From an uncultured Azospirillum sp. (GTDB taxonomy: Bacteria; Pseudomonadota; Alphaproteobacteria; Azospirillales; Azospirillaceae): a stretch of 64,000 bases of DNA. Below are positions 37,006 through 45,321 of the stretch, piece after piece (the stretch's first letter is position 1; each line of letters opens with the position of its first letter). Location of the stretch: contig NZ_CAMLJP010000006.1 of the NCBI RefSeq assembly GCF_946480385.1, positions 1-64,000 of the forward strand. Reading direction: 5' to 3'. A program made the position numbers and the translations under genes. Under the pieces are notes generated by a model. The model ran no database searches and was not told the DNA's origin. It saw only the letters and a list, made by a program, of their open reading frames with translations.

Positions 37006-40000
37006 ATGAGCATCGTCGGACCACGCATCTACAACCTGTTTCCGACCCTGGTCGGTCCGGTCCGCGATTGGGCCGGTCACCTGCCGCGGATCCAGGGGAT
37101 GGGATTCGACTGGATCTTCCTGAACCCGATCCATCAGCCGGGATTCTCCGGCAGCCTCTATGCGGTGAAGGATCCCTATCGGCTGCATGACGCGCTCCGC
37201 GGCGGCTCGCACGAAAGCGACGACGAGTTGCTTCGCCGCTTCACGGCCGATGCCGGGGCGCACGGCCAGTCGGTGATGATGGATTTCGTCATCAACCACA
37301 CCTCCCGCGATGCGCTGCTGGTCGATCAGCATCCCGACTGGTACAAGCGCGGAGCGGACGGCGACCTGCACCGTCCGGGTGCGATCGATCCCAACAACAC
37401 CGCCCATGTCACGGTGTGGGGCGACCTCGCCTCGCTGGACTATGACCGGGCGGAGTCGCGCGCCGGGCTGATCGGCTACTGGTCCGACTATCTGCGCCAC
37501 TATATCGGGCTGGGCGTGAAGGGCTTCCGCTGCGACGCCGCCTATCAGGTGCCGGCGGAGGTGTGGAAGAGCCTGATCGACGCCGCCCACGCCGTGAATC
37601 CCGAGGTGAAGTTCTTCGCCGAGACGCTGGGCTGCACGGTGGAGCAGGTGCGCGAGCTGTGCGGCGCCGGCTTCGATTTCCTGTTCAACAGCGCCAAATG
37701 GTGGGACTTCAAGGCCGACTGGCTGCTGGACCAGTATGACGAGTTCCGCTGGATCGCGCCGTCCATCGCCTTCCCGGAAAGCCACGACACCGACCGGCTG
37801 GCGGCGGAGGTCGGCAGCCAGGACGCCGTGCGGCTCGCCGCCCAGCTGAAGATGCATTACCTGTTCGCCGCCAGCTTCTCTACCGGCGTGCTGATGCCGG
37901 TCGGCTATGAATACGGCTTCACCCGCAAGCTGGATGTGGTGCGGACCAGCCCCGCCGACTGGGAGCAGCCGAAGCTGGACCTGACCGGCTTCATCGGCGC
38001 GGTCAATGCCATGAAGGCCGCCACTCCGGCCCTGAACGTCGAGGGACCGCAGCGCCGCGTGACCTCGCCGCACAGCCCGGTGCTGGGGCTGATCCGGCAG
38101 GTGGACGGCGCCGCGCTCGACCAGCCCGACGGCTGCGCCATCCTGGTGCTGAACCCGGACGAGAATCGGCCGCACACCCTGGATGTCGGCCCGGTGCTGG
38201 CCGCCACCGGCGGCACCTACGAGGCGTTCGAGGACGTGACGCCGGAGGCGGAGCCGCTGCCGATGGAACCCGGCGCGCCGATGATGCTGCGCCCGATGGA
38301 ACTGCGCGTCTTCCGCGCCCGCGCCGCCCGCAGCCACCCGGTCGAACTCCACGACGTGGAAGAGCGGGAATGGATGGATTCCATCGCCGCCGGCCGCATG
38401 ACCATCGAGAACGTCTATCCGGAGCTGGACGGCGGCCGCTTCGCCATCAAGCGCGCGGTCGGCGACGTGATGGAGGTGTGGGCCGACATCTACACCGACG
38501 GCACCTTCGTTCTCGCGGCGTCCGTCATGTACAAGGCGGACGGCGACGACGAGTGGAGCGAAGCGCCGATGCGCTTCCACGAGAACGACCGCTGGGTTGG
38601 CAACGTGCCTCTGACCCGCAACGCCCGCTACACCTACAGCATCGAGGCGTGGCGCGACGTTTGGGAGAGCTGGCGCGCCGACTTCAAGAAGAAGGTCGAT
38701 GCCGGCATGGTCGTCGATCTGGAACTGGTGGAGGGCCGCCGCTTCGTCGAGCAGGCGCTGGACCTGAACCATGGTGACGGCCGCGCCGCGCTGGAGGCGG
38801 TGATCGAGCGGATGCAGTCGCTGGCCGGCCGCGAGGCGATCGACTACGCCCTGTCGGACGAGCCGCGCCGCGTCATGAAGCAGTATGGCGAGCGGCAGTA
38901 CAAGTCCCGCTATGTCCGCGAGCTGGAGGTCTATGTCGACCGCACCGCCGGCGCCTATTCGGCGTGGTTCGAGATCTTCCCGCGGTCGGCCTCTCCCGAC
39001 CCGTCGCGGCCCGGCACCTTCGACGACGTGGTGAATTTGCTGCCCATGGTGCGCGACATGGGCTTCGACGTGCTGTATTTCCCGCCGATCCACCCGATTG
39101 GCCGTGCCTTCCGCAAGGGCAAGAACAACACGCTGAATCCCGGTCCCGACGATCCCGGCGTGCCCTATGCCATCGGCGCGGAGGAGGGCGGGCACGACGC
39201 CATCGACCCGATGATCGGCGACTTCGACAGCTTCCGCCGGCTGGTGCGCGAGGCCAAGCGCCATGGCATCGAGATCGCGCTGGACTTCGCGGTCCAGTGC
39301 TCCCCCGACCATCCCTGGGTGAAGGAGCATCCGCACTGGTTCTACTGGCGCCCCGACGGCACCATCCGCTATGCCGAGAATCCGCCGAAGAAGTACCAGG
39401 ACATCGTCAATGTCAGCTTCTATCGCCAGTCCTATCCGGATTTGTGGTACGCGCTGCGCGACGTGGTGCTGATGTGGTGCAAGGAGGGTGTGCGCATCTT
39501 CCGTGTCGACAACCCGCACACCAAGCCCTTCCCCTTCTGGGAATGGATGATCCGTGAGGTGCAGGACCGCTACCCCGACGCGCTGTTCCTGGCCGAGGCC
39601 TTCACCCGGCCCAAGCTGATGAAGCGGCTGGCCAAGGTCGGTTTCACCCAGTCCTACAGCTACTTCACCTGGCGCAACACCAAGGCCGAACTGACCGAGT
39701 ATCTGACGGAGCTGACGCAGGGGGAGTCGCGGGAATACATGCGGCCGAACTTCTTCGCCAACACGCCCGACATCCTGCCGCCGATCCTGACCCATGGCGG
39801 CCGGCCGGCGCACATGATGCGGGCGGTGCTGGCGGCGACGCTGGCCGGTGTCTACGGCCTCTACGGCCCCTATCTGCTGTGCGAGGCGGAAGCCTATCCC
39901 GGCAAGGAGGAATACAACCACTCGGAGAAGTACGAGGTCCGACATTGGGACTGGAACCAGCCCGGCAACATCCGCGACTACGTCACCGCCATCAACCGCA

Positions 40001-40326
40001 TCCGCCGCGAGAACCCGGCGCTGCAGCAGTTCACCAACCTGCGCTTCTACAATGCCTTCGACGACAACATCCTGCTCTATGGCAAGATGACGGCGGCGAA
40101 GGACAATGTGATCCTGATCGCGGTGAACCTCGACCCCCACAACGGCCATGGCGGCACCATCGAGATCCCGCTGTGGGAGTTGGGGCTGCCCGACGGCGCC
40201 CATGTCCAGGTGGAGGATCTGTTCAGCGGCCACCGCTTCACCTGGATCGGCAAGTTCCAGCATGTCTGGCTCGATCCCCACCGCAACCCCGCGGCGATCT
40301 GGCGGATCGTGCCGCCGGGGGTGTGA
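37006..40326 (+). CDS. glgE: GH13 alpha-amylase-family domain fused to GlgE maltosyltransferase
   Basis: A 1106-residue two-enzyme protein. Residues 1 to about 430 are a GH13 domain with DFVINHTS, GFRCDAAY (nucleophile D177), FAETLG (acid E206) and ESHDTDR, so its active site looks intact. From about residue 455 it is a complete GlgE, alpha-1,4-glucan:maltose-1-phosphate maltosyltransferase. It has IALDFAVQCSPDHPW, FRVDNPHTK (D835), LAEAFTRP (E864) and NTPDILP. GlgE lengthens glucan with maltose-1-phosphate. Stand-alone GlgE is about 660-690 residues. The usual partners TreS-Pep2 and GlgB are not in the window. AAGGAAGGGG precedes ATG 37006. Terminator hairpins follow the stop. Confidence 0.93.
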   Translation: MSIVGPRIYNLFPTLVGPVRDWAGHLPRIQGMGFDWIFLNPIHQPGFSGSLYAVKDPYRLHDALRGGSHESDDELLRRFTADAGAHGQSVMMDFVINHTSRDALLVDQHPDWYKRGADGDLHRPGAIDPNNTAHVTVWGDLASLDYDRAESRAGLIGYWSDYLRHYIGLGVKGFRCDAAYQVPAEVWKSLIDAAHAVNPEVKFFAETLGCTVEQVRELCGAGFDFLFNSAKWWDFKADWLLDQYDEFRWIAPSIAFPESHDTDRLAAEVGSQDAVRLAAQLKMHYLFAASFSTGVLMPVGYEYGFTRKLDVVRTSPADWEQPKLDLTGFIGAVNAMKAATPALNVEGPQRRVTSPHSPVLGLIRQVDGAALDQPDGCAILVLNPDENRPHTLDVGPVLAATGGTYEAFEDVTPEAEPLPMEPGAPMMLRPMELRVFRARAARSHPVELHDVEEREWMDSIAAGRMTIENVYPELDGGRFAIKRAVGDVMEVWADIYTDGTFVLAASVMYKADGDDEWSEAPMRFHENDRWVGNVPLTRNARYTYSIEAWRDVWESWRADFKKKVDAGMVVDLELVEGRRFVEQALDLNHGDGRAALEAVIERMQSLAGREAIDYALSDEPRRVMKQYGERQYKSRYVRELEVYVDRTAGAYSAWFEIFPRSASPDPSRPGTFDDVVNLLPMVRDMGFDVLYFPPIHPIGRAFRKGKNNTLNPGPDDPGVPYAIGAEEGGHDAIDPMIGDFDSFRRLVREAKRHGIEIALDFAVQCSPDHPWVKEHPHWFYWRPDGTIRYAENPPKKYQDIVNVSFYRQSYPDLWYALRDVVLMWCKEGVRIFRVDNPHTKPFPFWEWMIREVQDRYPDALFLAEAFTRPKLMKRLAKVGFTQSYSYFTWRNTKAELTEYLTELTQGESREYMRPNFFANTPDILPPILTHGGRPAHMMRAVLAATLAGVYGLYGPYLLCEAEAYPGKEEYNHSEKYEVRHWDWNQPGNIRDYVTAINRIRRENPALQQFTNLRFYNAFDDNILLYGKMTAAKDNVILIAVNLDPHNGHGGTIEIPLWELGLPDGAHVQVEDLFSGHRFTWIGKFQHVWLDPHRNPAAIWRIVPPGV

Positions 40327-40334
40327 GGACGTTC

Positions 40335-40358
40335 TGGCGTCGGGGGATCCCGACGCCA
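40335..40358. terminator. Perfect hairpin downstream of glgE
   Basis: TGGCGTCGGG (40335-40344) pairs exactly with CCCGACGCCA (40349-40358) around a four-base loop, nine bases after the glgE stop. No T run follows directly, so it may be a 3'-end stabiliser or the first of two stops; the second hairpin starts 20 bases further on. Confidence 0.6.
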
Positions 40359-40370
40359 GACCTTCAAAAC

Positions 40371-40401
40371 AAAAAAAAGCGGCCCCGCAGGGCCGCTTTT
40401 T
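40371..40401. terminator. Bidirectional intrinsic terminator
   Basis: AGCGGCCC (40378-40385) pairs with GGGCCGCT (40390-40397) around a four-base loop. TTTTT (40397-40401) follows on plus. Eight A bases precede it, giving a T run on minus. It can end transcription of glgE from the left and of the small gene at 40426-40665 from the right. Confidence 0.88.
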
Positions 40402-40425
40402 CTCAATCACATCATTTCGACGTCG

Positions 40426-40665
40426 TCACCGCCGCCGGATCATCGTCACGCCGCCGACCGTCTTGTCGAGGAAGGCGATCATGGTGTCCGGCTTCGGCCC
40501 GACCGAAGAGGCGGCGAAAGCCATCCACCAGCGCGCCATCGGGGTGGTCCAACCGTAGCGGTCGGCGATGACCTGGACATCCATGGTAGCGGGCATGGTC
40601 GACTGGGCGGTCGTCGGCGCGCGGGGGGCGCCGGACGGAGTAACCTGGGATTCGACGCTGTGCAT
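40426..40665 (-). CDS. Small hypothetical protein (79 residues)
   Basis: A 79-residue protein from ATG 40665, with GGGAGGA about six bases upstream and the bidirectional terminator 25 bases after its stop. It starts MHSVESQVTPSGAP, is rich in Ala, Pro and Thr at the N terminus, and contains YGWTTPMARWWMAFAASSV (about residues 37-55). It ends in basic residues (IRRR). No family was recognised and there is no signal peptide or clear membrane helix. A good ribosome-binding site and terminator make it more likely to be real than a shadow. Confidence 0.55.
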   Translation of the reverse strand: MHSVESQVTPSGAPRAPTTAQSTMPATMDVQVIADRYGWTTPMARWWMAFAASSVGPKPDTMIAFLDKTVGGVTMIRRR

Positions 40666-40803
40666 GGTTCCTCCCAACGGGGACGTTCGGTGTCCGCTTA
40701 TGCGGTACCTTAGACCTCAACCGCTGAAAGTGGCAGAGTTGCTTTGGTCCTAAGGGGTACTATACCTTTGGCTGCAAAGGTCCCATGACGCCGAATTCGC
40801 CTT

Positions 40804-41004
40804 TCAGGTAGGCGGAAGCGGCAACCCGCTGGCCCAGGCCACCATCGCCACCATCGCCACCAGGGCCGCCCGGTTGGCCGGCCGGAACAACAGCGCCAGT
40901 CGCACCCACAGCGGCGAAACCTTGAATTCGGCAGCCATTTCTTCGACCTCCGCCGCTGACAGCCGCAGGTCGGGAGCGGGGTCTTCACTCTGGGTTTCAC
41001 GCAT
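40804..41004 (-). CDS. Small protein with one C-terminal membrane segment
   Basis: A 66-residue protein from ATG 41004, with GGAGG upstream. An acidic N terminus (RETQSEDPAPDLRLSAAEVEEMAAEF) leads to a hydrophobic stretch NRAALVAMVAMVAWASGLPL near the end, which may be a membrane segment. No family was recognised. It lies upstream of the other small gene on the same strand, 138 bases away. Coding likelihood rests on ribosome-binding site and composition only. Confidence 0.45.
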   Translation of the reverse strand: MRETQSEDPAPDLRLSAAEVEEMAAEFKVSPLWVRLALLFRPANRAALVAMVAMVAWASGLPLPPT

Positions 41005-41101
41005 TGGCAGCCCTCCGCGAATGCCGCAGGTCACGATGGATAAGGAACAATCCGTCTGACCGGCAATCGCGCCGCCGCATGTGACAAATTGTAGCTGCCC
41101 T

Positions 41102-42109
41102 TTACTTGGCCGCCAGCAGGGCCCTTGGCGCCCGGTCCGCGCCGCTGGCCAGCGGCACCTTGGGGTTCCCGATCCAGGCGATGACGTCGTTGACCACCAG
41201 CTTGCCCTTCAGGTCGCGCAGCAGCATGTGGTAGCCATCGGGATAGACCGCGACGACATGCCGCCCGCCGGCCTCGAAATCCTTCAGCGCGCGTTCCACC
41301 GGCCGCGGCGGCAGAACCTCCTCATGGGCGCCGTAGAGCACCAGCGACGGGGTTTGCAGGCGCTGGCAGGCGTCAAGTGCGGACCCCATCAGATCGGTCA
41401 GCCCCTCCAGCGCATCGACCCGCGAGCCTTTGATGACCATCGGGTCGCGGCCCAGCGCCCGCAGCATCTCGATGTTGTCGGACGGGTGGATGCCCAGATC
41501 CTGCGGCGGGTGCACCACCATGCCCGGCACAAGGTTGTAGGTGATCCACAGGGCGGCGCGCGGGAAAAAGCCCATCGCCTGCCGCCCCCAGACGGCGGGG
41601 GCGACCAGGATGGTGCCGTCGACCTTGGGCGGGTTGGGGCCGGTCATCGCGGTCAGCACCACCGCCCCGCCCATGCTCTCGCCCATCAGATAAACCGGGA
41701 CGCCGGGATGGCGCCTGCGCACCATTTCCACCGCGGTGCGGGCATCGCTGACCAGGGTGGGGGTGCCGGCCCAGACGCCGCGTTCGCGGGTGGCGCCGAA
41801 GCCGCGCTGGTCATAGGCGTAAGTGGCGATGCCGGCCGCGGCGAAATCGCGGCCGGCGCCGTCGAAGGCATTGGAATAGTCGTTGTAGCCGTGCAGGGCC
41901 ACCACCGCGGCCCGCACATGACCGTCGGTCGGAAGCCAGGAGCGCATCGGCAGCTCGAAGCCGTCGGCGGCGATCAGCGCGCGGTCGTTCAGCTGGGGCT
42001 GGACGACCGCCGTTCCCATCGGTTGGAAGTCCGCGGCACAGCCGCCAAGCAAAAGCCCCAACCCCAGAACAGCCGCCAAGCCGACAGCCGCCGATCCGCT
42101 ATGCCGCAT
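41102..42109 (-). CDS. Alpha/beta hydrolase lipoprotein, monoacylglycerol lipase-like
   Basis: A 335-residue hydrolase with a lipoprotein signal peptide: a hydrophobic stretch ends in the lipobox LLGGC, so it is probably anchored to a membrane. The core has LHGYNDYSNAFD (oxyanion region) and the nucleophile elbow GESMGG, with the serine near residue 145. A late YPDGYHMLLRD probably supplies the catalytic His. The fold and motifs resemble monoacylglycerol lipase/lysophospholipase (Hydrolase_4). It overlaps the ABC ATPase gene by 11 bases, so the two are coupled. Substrate is unknown. Confidence 0.88.
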   Translation of the reverse strand: MRHSGSAAVGLAAVLGLGLLLGGCAADFQPMGTAVVQPQLNDRALIAADGFELPMRSWLPTDGHVRAAVVALHGYNDYSNAFDGAGRDFAAAGIATYAYDQRGFGATRERGVWAGTPTLVSDARTAVEMVRRRHPGVPVYLMGESMGGAVVLTAMTGPNPPKVDGTILVAPAVWGRQAMGFFPRAALWITYNLVPGMVVHPPQDLGIHPSDNIEMLRALGRDPMVIKGSRVDALEGLTDLMGSALDACQRLQTPSLVLYGAHEEVLPPRPVERALKDFEAGGRHVVAVYPDGYHMLLRDLKGKLVVNDVIAWIGNPKVPLASGADRAPRALLAAK

Positions 42110-43097
42110 GGATTACCCCTGTGTCGCTGTGCGCACCACCCGTCAGTTGGAGGAATATATCCTCGAGATCGGACTCCTCGGTCGTGACATCGACGATCCC
42201 GATTCCGGAAGCGGCCAGCGCCGACAGGATGGCGCCGGCGCGCTGGCGGCTCGGCTGATAGCGGACGACCATCCGCCGCGGCTCCGGCAGCTCCACCGTA
42301 TAGCCCTCCAGCGACGGCGGCGGGGCGGTCAGGTCGCGCTCAAGCGTCAGGCACAGCGCCTTGTTGTCGACCCGGCGCAGCAGGGTCGTCTTCGGCTCGC
42401 ACGCCACCACCTGCCCGTGGTTGATGATGGCGATGGTGTCGCACAGCTCCTCCGCCTCCTGCAGGTAGTGGGTGGTCAGCAGCACGGTGGTGCCGGACTT
42501 GTTCAGCGTGCGCACATAGTCCCAGAGCTGGCGGCGCAGCTCCACGTCGACGCCGGCGGTCGGCTCGTCGAGGATCAGCACGGGCGGGGTGTGCACCATC
42601 GCCTTCGCCACCATCAGCCGGCGCTTCATGCCGCCGGACAGCGAGCGGGCATGGGCATCGGCCTTATCGGCCAGCCCGACGGCCTCCAGCAGTTCCTCCG
42701 TCCGGCGTTCCTTCTTCGGCACGCCATAGAGGCCGGCCTGAAGCTCCAGCATCTCGCGCGGGGTGAAGAAGGGGTCCATGTTCAGTTCCTGCGGTACCAC
42801 GCCAATGGAGGCGCGAGCGCGGCGCGGGTGCTCCGCCACCTCGTGGCCCCAGATGCTGGCGGTGCCGCCGGTCTTGTTCACCAGCCCGGCGAGGATGTTG
42901 ATCATCGTCGACTTACCGGCACCGTTGGGGCCGAGCAGCCCGAACAGCGACCCGCGCGGAATGGCGAGATCGATGCCCTTCAGCGCATGCTTCGGCCCGG
43001 CCTTGCCGGTCGGCTGGTAGATCTTGGTCAGGCCGCGCAGCTCCACGGCGTTGGCCGGAAGCGAGACGGGCGTGGGGGTGTCGGTGGGCGCGGCCAT
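42099..43097 (-). CDS. ABC transporter ATP-binding protein (ABC-2/drug-export type)
   Basis: A 332-residue ATPase of the daunorubicin-resistance/NodI-like export group. It has Walker A GPNGAGKST, signature LSGGMKRRL, Walker B VLILDEPTAGVD and the H-loop TTHYLQEAEEL. A C-terminal domain (about residues 230-330) matches the DUF4162-like tail of this group. ATG 43097 is chosen with AGGA upstream; an N-terminal extension of 57 residues has no ribosome-binding site. No permease gene is adjacent on either side, so its membrane partner must be elsewhere. It overlaps the lipoprotein hydrolase gene. Confidence 0.9.
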   Translation of the reverse strand: MAAPTDTPTPVSLPANAVELRGLTKIYQPTGKAGPKHALKGIDLAIPRGSLFGLLGPNGAGKSTMINILAGLVNKTGGTASIWGHEVAEHPRRARASIGVVPQELNMDPFFTPREMLELQAGLYGVPKKERRTEELLEAVGLADKADAHARSLSGGMKRRLMVAKAMVHTPPVLILDEPTAGVDVELRRQLWDYVRTLNKSGTTVLLTTHYLQEAEELCDTIAIINHGQVVACEPKTTLLRRVDNKALCLTLERDLTAPPPSLEGYTVELPEPRRMVVRYQPSRQRAGAILSALAASGIGIVDVTTEESDLEDIFLQLTGGAHSDTGVIHAA

Positions 43098-43285
43098 TGA
43101 TCCTGAACCATGATGATTGCGGTTGACGAAAAAGCCCGCGAGTCCGGTGGTTTCCCCCGTTGATCCGCGGCGCGCGATGGGTATCATCCGGCCCGCGCGC
43201 GCGGAACCCCGATCGGGGGCCCGGACAGCGGGCGTGTCCACGATGGCGTGAACCGGCGCGCCTGTCAAAACAGAGGATGACTGCC

Positions 43286-43465
43286 ATGCAGCCGACCGAG
43301 ACGATCCTTGTAGAAACCTCGACCGTCGGGTGCGACGGCGGCGGCGGCGCGCTGGGCCATCCGCTAGTCTATCTGACGCTGGATCGCGAAGGGCAGGTCG
43401 AATGCCCCTACTGCTCGCGGCTCTACAAGCTGAAGGAAGGCGCCAAGGTCGCCCACGGCCACTGA
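43286..43465 (+). CDS. Zinc-finger domain protein (CHCC type)
   Basis: A 59-residue protein with the zf-CHCC pattern C16, H25, C40 and C43 (GCDGGGGALGHP then VECPYCSRLYKL). This is the zinc site of the small NDUFS6-related proteins found in alphaproteobacteria. ATG 43286 lies eight or nine bases after CAGAGGA; ATG 43277 is too close to that site. It stands alone, convergent with the kinase gene. TGATCG at its stop pairs with CGATCA at 43491-43496, so the two 3' ends may share a weak hairpin. Confidence 0.88.
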   Translation: MQPTETILVETSTVGCDGGGGALGHPLVYLTLDREGQVECPYCSRLYKLKEGAKVAHGH

Positions 43466-43493
43466 TCGCGCTCCGGTCCTGCCGGCGGGCCGA

Positions 43494-45230
43494 TCAGACC
43501 CGGCCGGCCAGCAGGACCAGCACCGCCAGCGCCAGCAGTGCCGACAGCCCCTGCCAGAAGGCCAGCGGGTTGCGGTCGATCAACGGCCGGCGCCGCGTTC
43601 CGGCGCCATACTTGCGCGGGTGGCGCAGGTCGTACAAGAACTCCGACAATTCCTGATAGCGCTTGGACGGGTCCGGATGGACCGCCTTGCGCAGCACCCC
43701 GTCGATCCAGGCGGGGATGTCCCGCTGGTCGCTGAGCGCCGTGCGGTAGACCAGCTTGCGCTGGCGCGCCCGCGTGGTGGCGGTCGCGGCGTCGGCGCCG
43801 TAGGGCAGGCGCCCGGTCAGCATCTGATAGGCGATGATCCCCAGCGCATAGAGGTCGGAGGCCGGCGTCCCCCCCTCGCCCAGCAAATATTCGGGGGCGG
43901 TGTATTGCAGGGTGCCGAGGATTTCGCCGCGGTCGGCGTCCGGCATGGTCTCCAGAATGCCGGGCACCAGGACCGATCCGAAATCGACGATCTTCACCGT
44001 CCCGGTCCGGTCGATCATCACATTGTCGGGCCGCAGATCCTGGTGCAGCATCTCCAGCCGGTGGAAGGCCTGCAGCCCCTTGCCGATCTGCTCGACGATG
44101 GCGCGGACGGCGGGCAGGTCGGGGCTGGGATGGTCGCGCATCCATTGGGTCAGCGTCTGCCCGTCCAGATATTCGGTGACGACATAGAGGTGGCGGCGCG
44201 GCCGGCTCTGCGGCGGGGCTTTCAGCACATGCGGGCTGTTGATCCGCCGGGCGATCCACTCCTCCATCAGGAAGCGGCGCAGGTGGGTGCGGTCGTCGCG
44301 CCGGTCGATGGCCGGCACCTTCAGCGCCACGGCGGGACCGCCTGAGTCGTCCCGGGCTCCATCTTGGGCCAGATAGACATGGCTGCGGCTGCTGGCGTGC
44401 AGTTCACGCAGGATGCGGTAGCCCTCGAACTCCTCCCCCGCTTCCAGCAGGGGAGGCGGGGGCAGGTCGGACAGCCGGGACAGCAGGTCGCCGGCCCCCG
44501 CATTGGGAATGGCGTCGATTCGTACGATCTGGAGCGTCAGATTGTCGGTGCTGCCCCGCCGCAGCGCCTCTTCCACCGCGAGTCGGGCCGCGCGGTCAAG
44601 ATCATCGGCATGATTGGCGATGGCGTTGATCAAAAAATCGGCATCGACATGCTCATAGACCCCGTCCGTCGCCAGCAGGAAGACATCGCCGGCCTCCACC
44701 GGCAGCTCCCGGCAATCGATCTCCACATGCGGCACCACGCCCATCGCCCGGCCGAGATAGCTGACCTCCGACGACACCACCACCCGGTGGTCGGTGGTCA
44801 GCTGTTCCAGCGCGCGGCCGGCGACGCGATAGATGCGGGAATCGCCGACATGGAACAGGTGGGCGGTGGCCGATTTCAGCACCAGCGCACTGAGCGTGCA
44901 GGCAAAACCGCGGTCCTGGTCGTAACGGTACTCGCTGCGCCGGTTCTGGGCGTGCAGCCAGCTGTTGGCCGCCGCCAGCACCCGCTGCGCCGAGGTCCTC
45001 ACCGACCAGCTTTCCGGTGTGCAGTAATAGTCGGTCAGGAAGCTCTTCACCGCGGTTTCGCTGGCGATGTGGCTGACCCGGCTGCTGCTGATGCCATCGG
45101 CCAGCGCCACCGCGATCCCCTTCATGCCCAGCAACGACGGCGTCGGGATCAATGCCCCGTGGAAATCCTGATTGGACTCCTTCCGCCCCTTGTCGGAGCA
45201 CTGGCCGATGGAGATCCGCAGCTCTTTCAC
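43494..45230 (-). CDS. PP2C-type phosphatase fused to Ser/Thr protein kinase
   Basis: A protein of about 578 residues. The first 250 residues are a PP2C phosphatase: GQCSDKGRKESNQD, ALADGISSS, HVGDSRIYR, LATDGVYE and RGSTDNLTL. Then comes a kinase with VALKVPAID (Lys), HQDLRPDNVMID (catalytic loop) and DFGS. The C terminus is a single membrane helix (WQGLSALLALAVLVLLAG). The start is probably GTG 45230; GTG 45248 is possible, and no ATG fits. It lies downstream of the formate/nitrite transporter gene, an arrangement seen with nitrate/nitrite assimilation genes. It may therefore control that transporter by reversible phosphorylation (inferred). A strong terminator separates the two genes. Confidence 0.9.
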   Translation of the reverse strand: MKELRISIGQCSDKGRKESNQDFHGALIPTPSLLGMKGIAVALADGISSSRVSHIASETAVKSFLTDYYCTPESWSVRTSAQRVLAAANSWLHAQNRRSEYRYDQDRGFACTLSALVLKSATAHLFHVGDSRIYRVAGRALEQLTTDHRVVVSSEVSYLGRAMGVVPHVEIDCRELPVEAGDVFLLATDGVYEHVDADFLINAIANHADDLDRAARLAVEEALRRGSTDNLTLQIVRIDAIPNAGAGDLLSRLSDLPPPPLLEAGEEFEGYRILRELHASSRSHVYLAQDGARDDSGGPAVALKVPAIDRRDDRTHLRRFLMEEWIARRINSPHVLKAPPQSRPRRHLYVVTEYLDGQTLTQWMRDHPSPDLPAVRAIVEQIGKGLQAFHRLEMLHQDLRPDNVMIDRTGTVKIVDFGSVLVPGILETMPDADRGEILGTLQYTAPEYLLGEGGTPASDLYALGIIAYQMLTGRLPYGADAATATTRARQRKLVYRTALSDQRDIPAWIDGVLRKAVHPDPSKRYQELSEFLYDLRHPRKYGAGTRRRPLIDRNPLAFWQGLSALLALAVLVLLAGRV

Positions 45231-45267
45231 GATGTCGGCACTTGGCACGATGTCGGCCCTTGGCAAG

Positions 45268-45295
45268 AAAAACCCCGGCCCAAGGCGGACCGGGG
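45268..45295 (-). terminator. Strong intrinsic terminator between transporter and kinase genes
   Basis: Read on minus, a nine-pair stem (45295-45287 with 45281-45273, one G-U pair, five-base loop) is followed by TTTTT at 45272-45268. It lies between the transporter stop (45322) and the kinase start (45230). It should end most transporter transcripts, or act as a read-through control for the kinase gene. Confidence 0.88.
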
Positions 45296-45321
45296 TGTGA
45301 CGGGTAGGCGGGACGGGCGCC

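Noticed and set aside
36745..40410. A minus-strand open frame of 1221 codons opposite the GlgE fusion gene
   Set aside because: It is the antisense shadow of a long GC-rich gene. It shows no recognisable domain and has His/Arg/Gly-rich composition typical of such frames, and the plus-strand gene has clear catalytic motifs.
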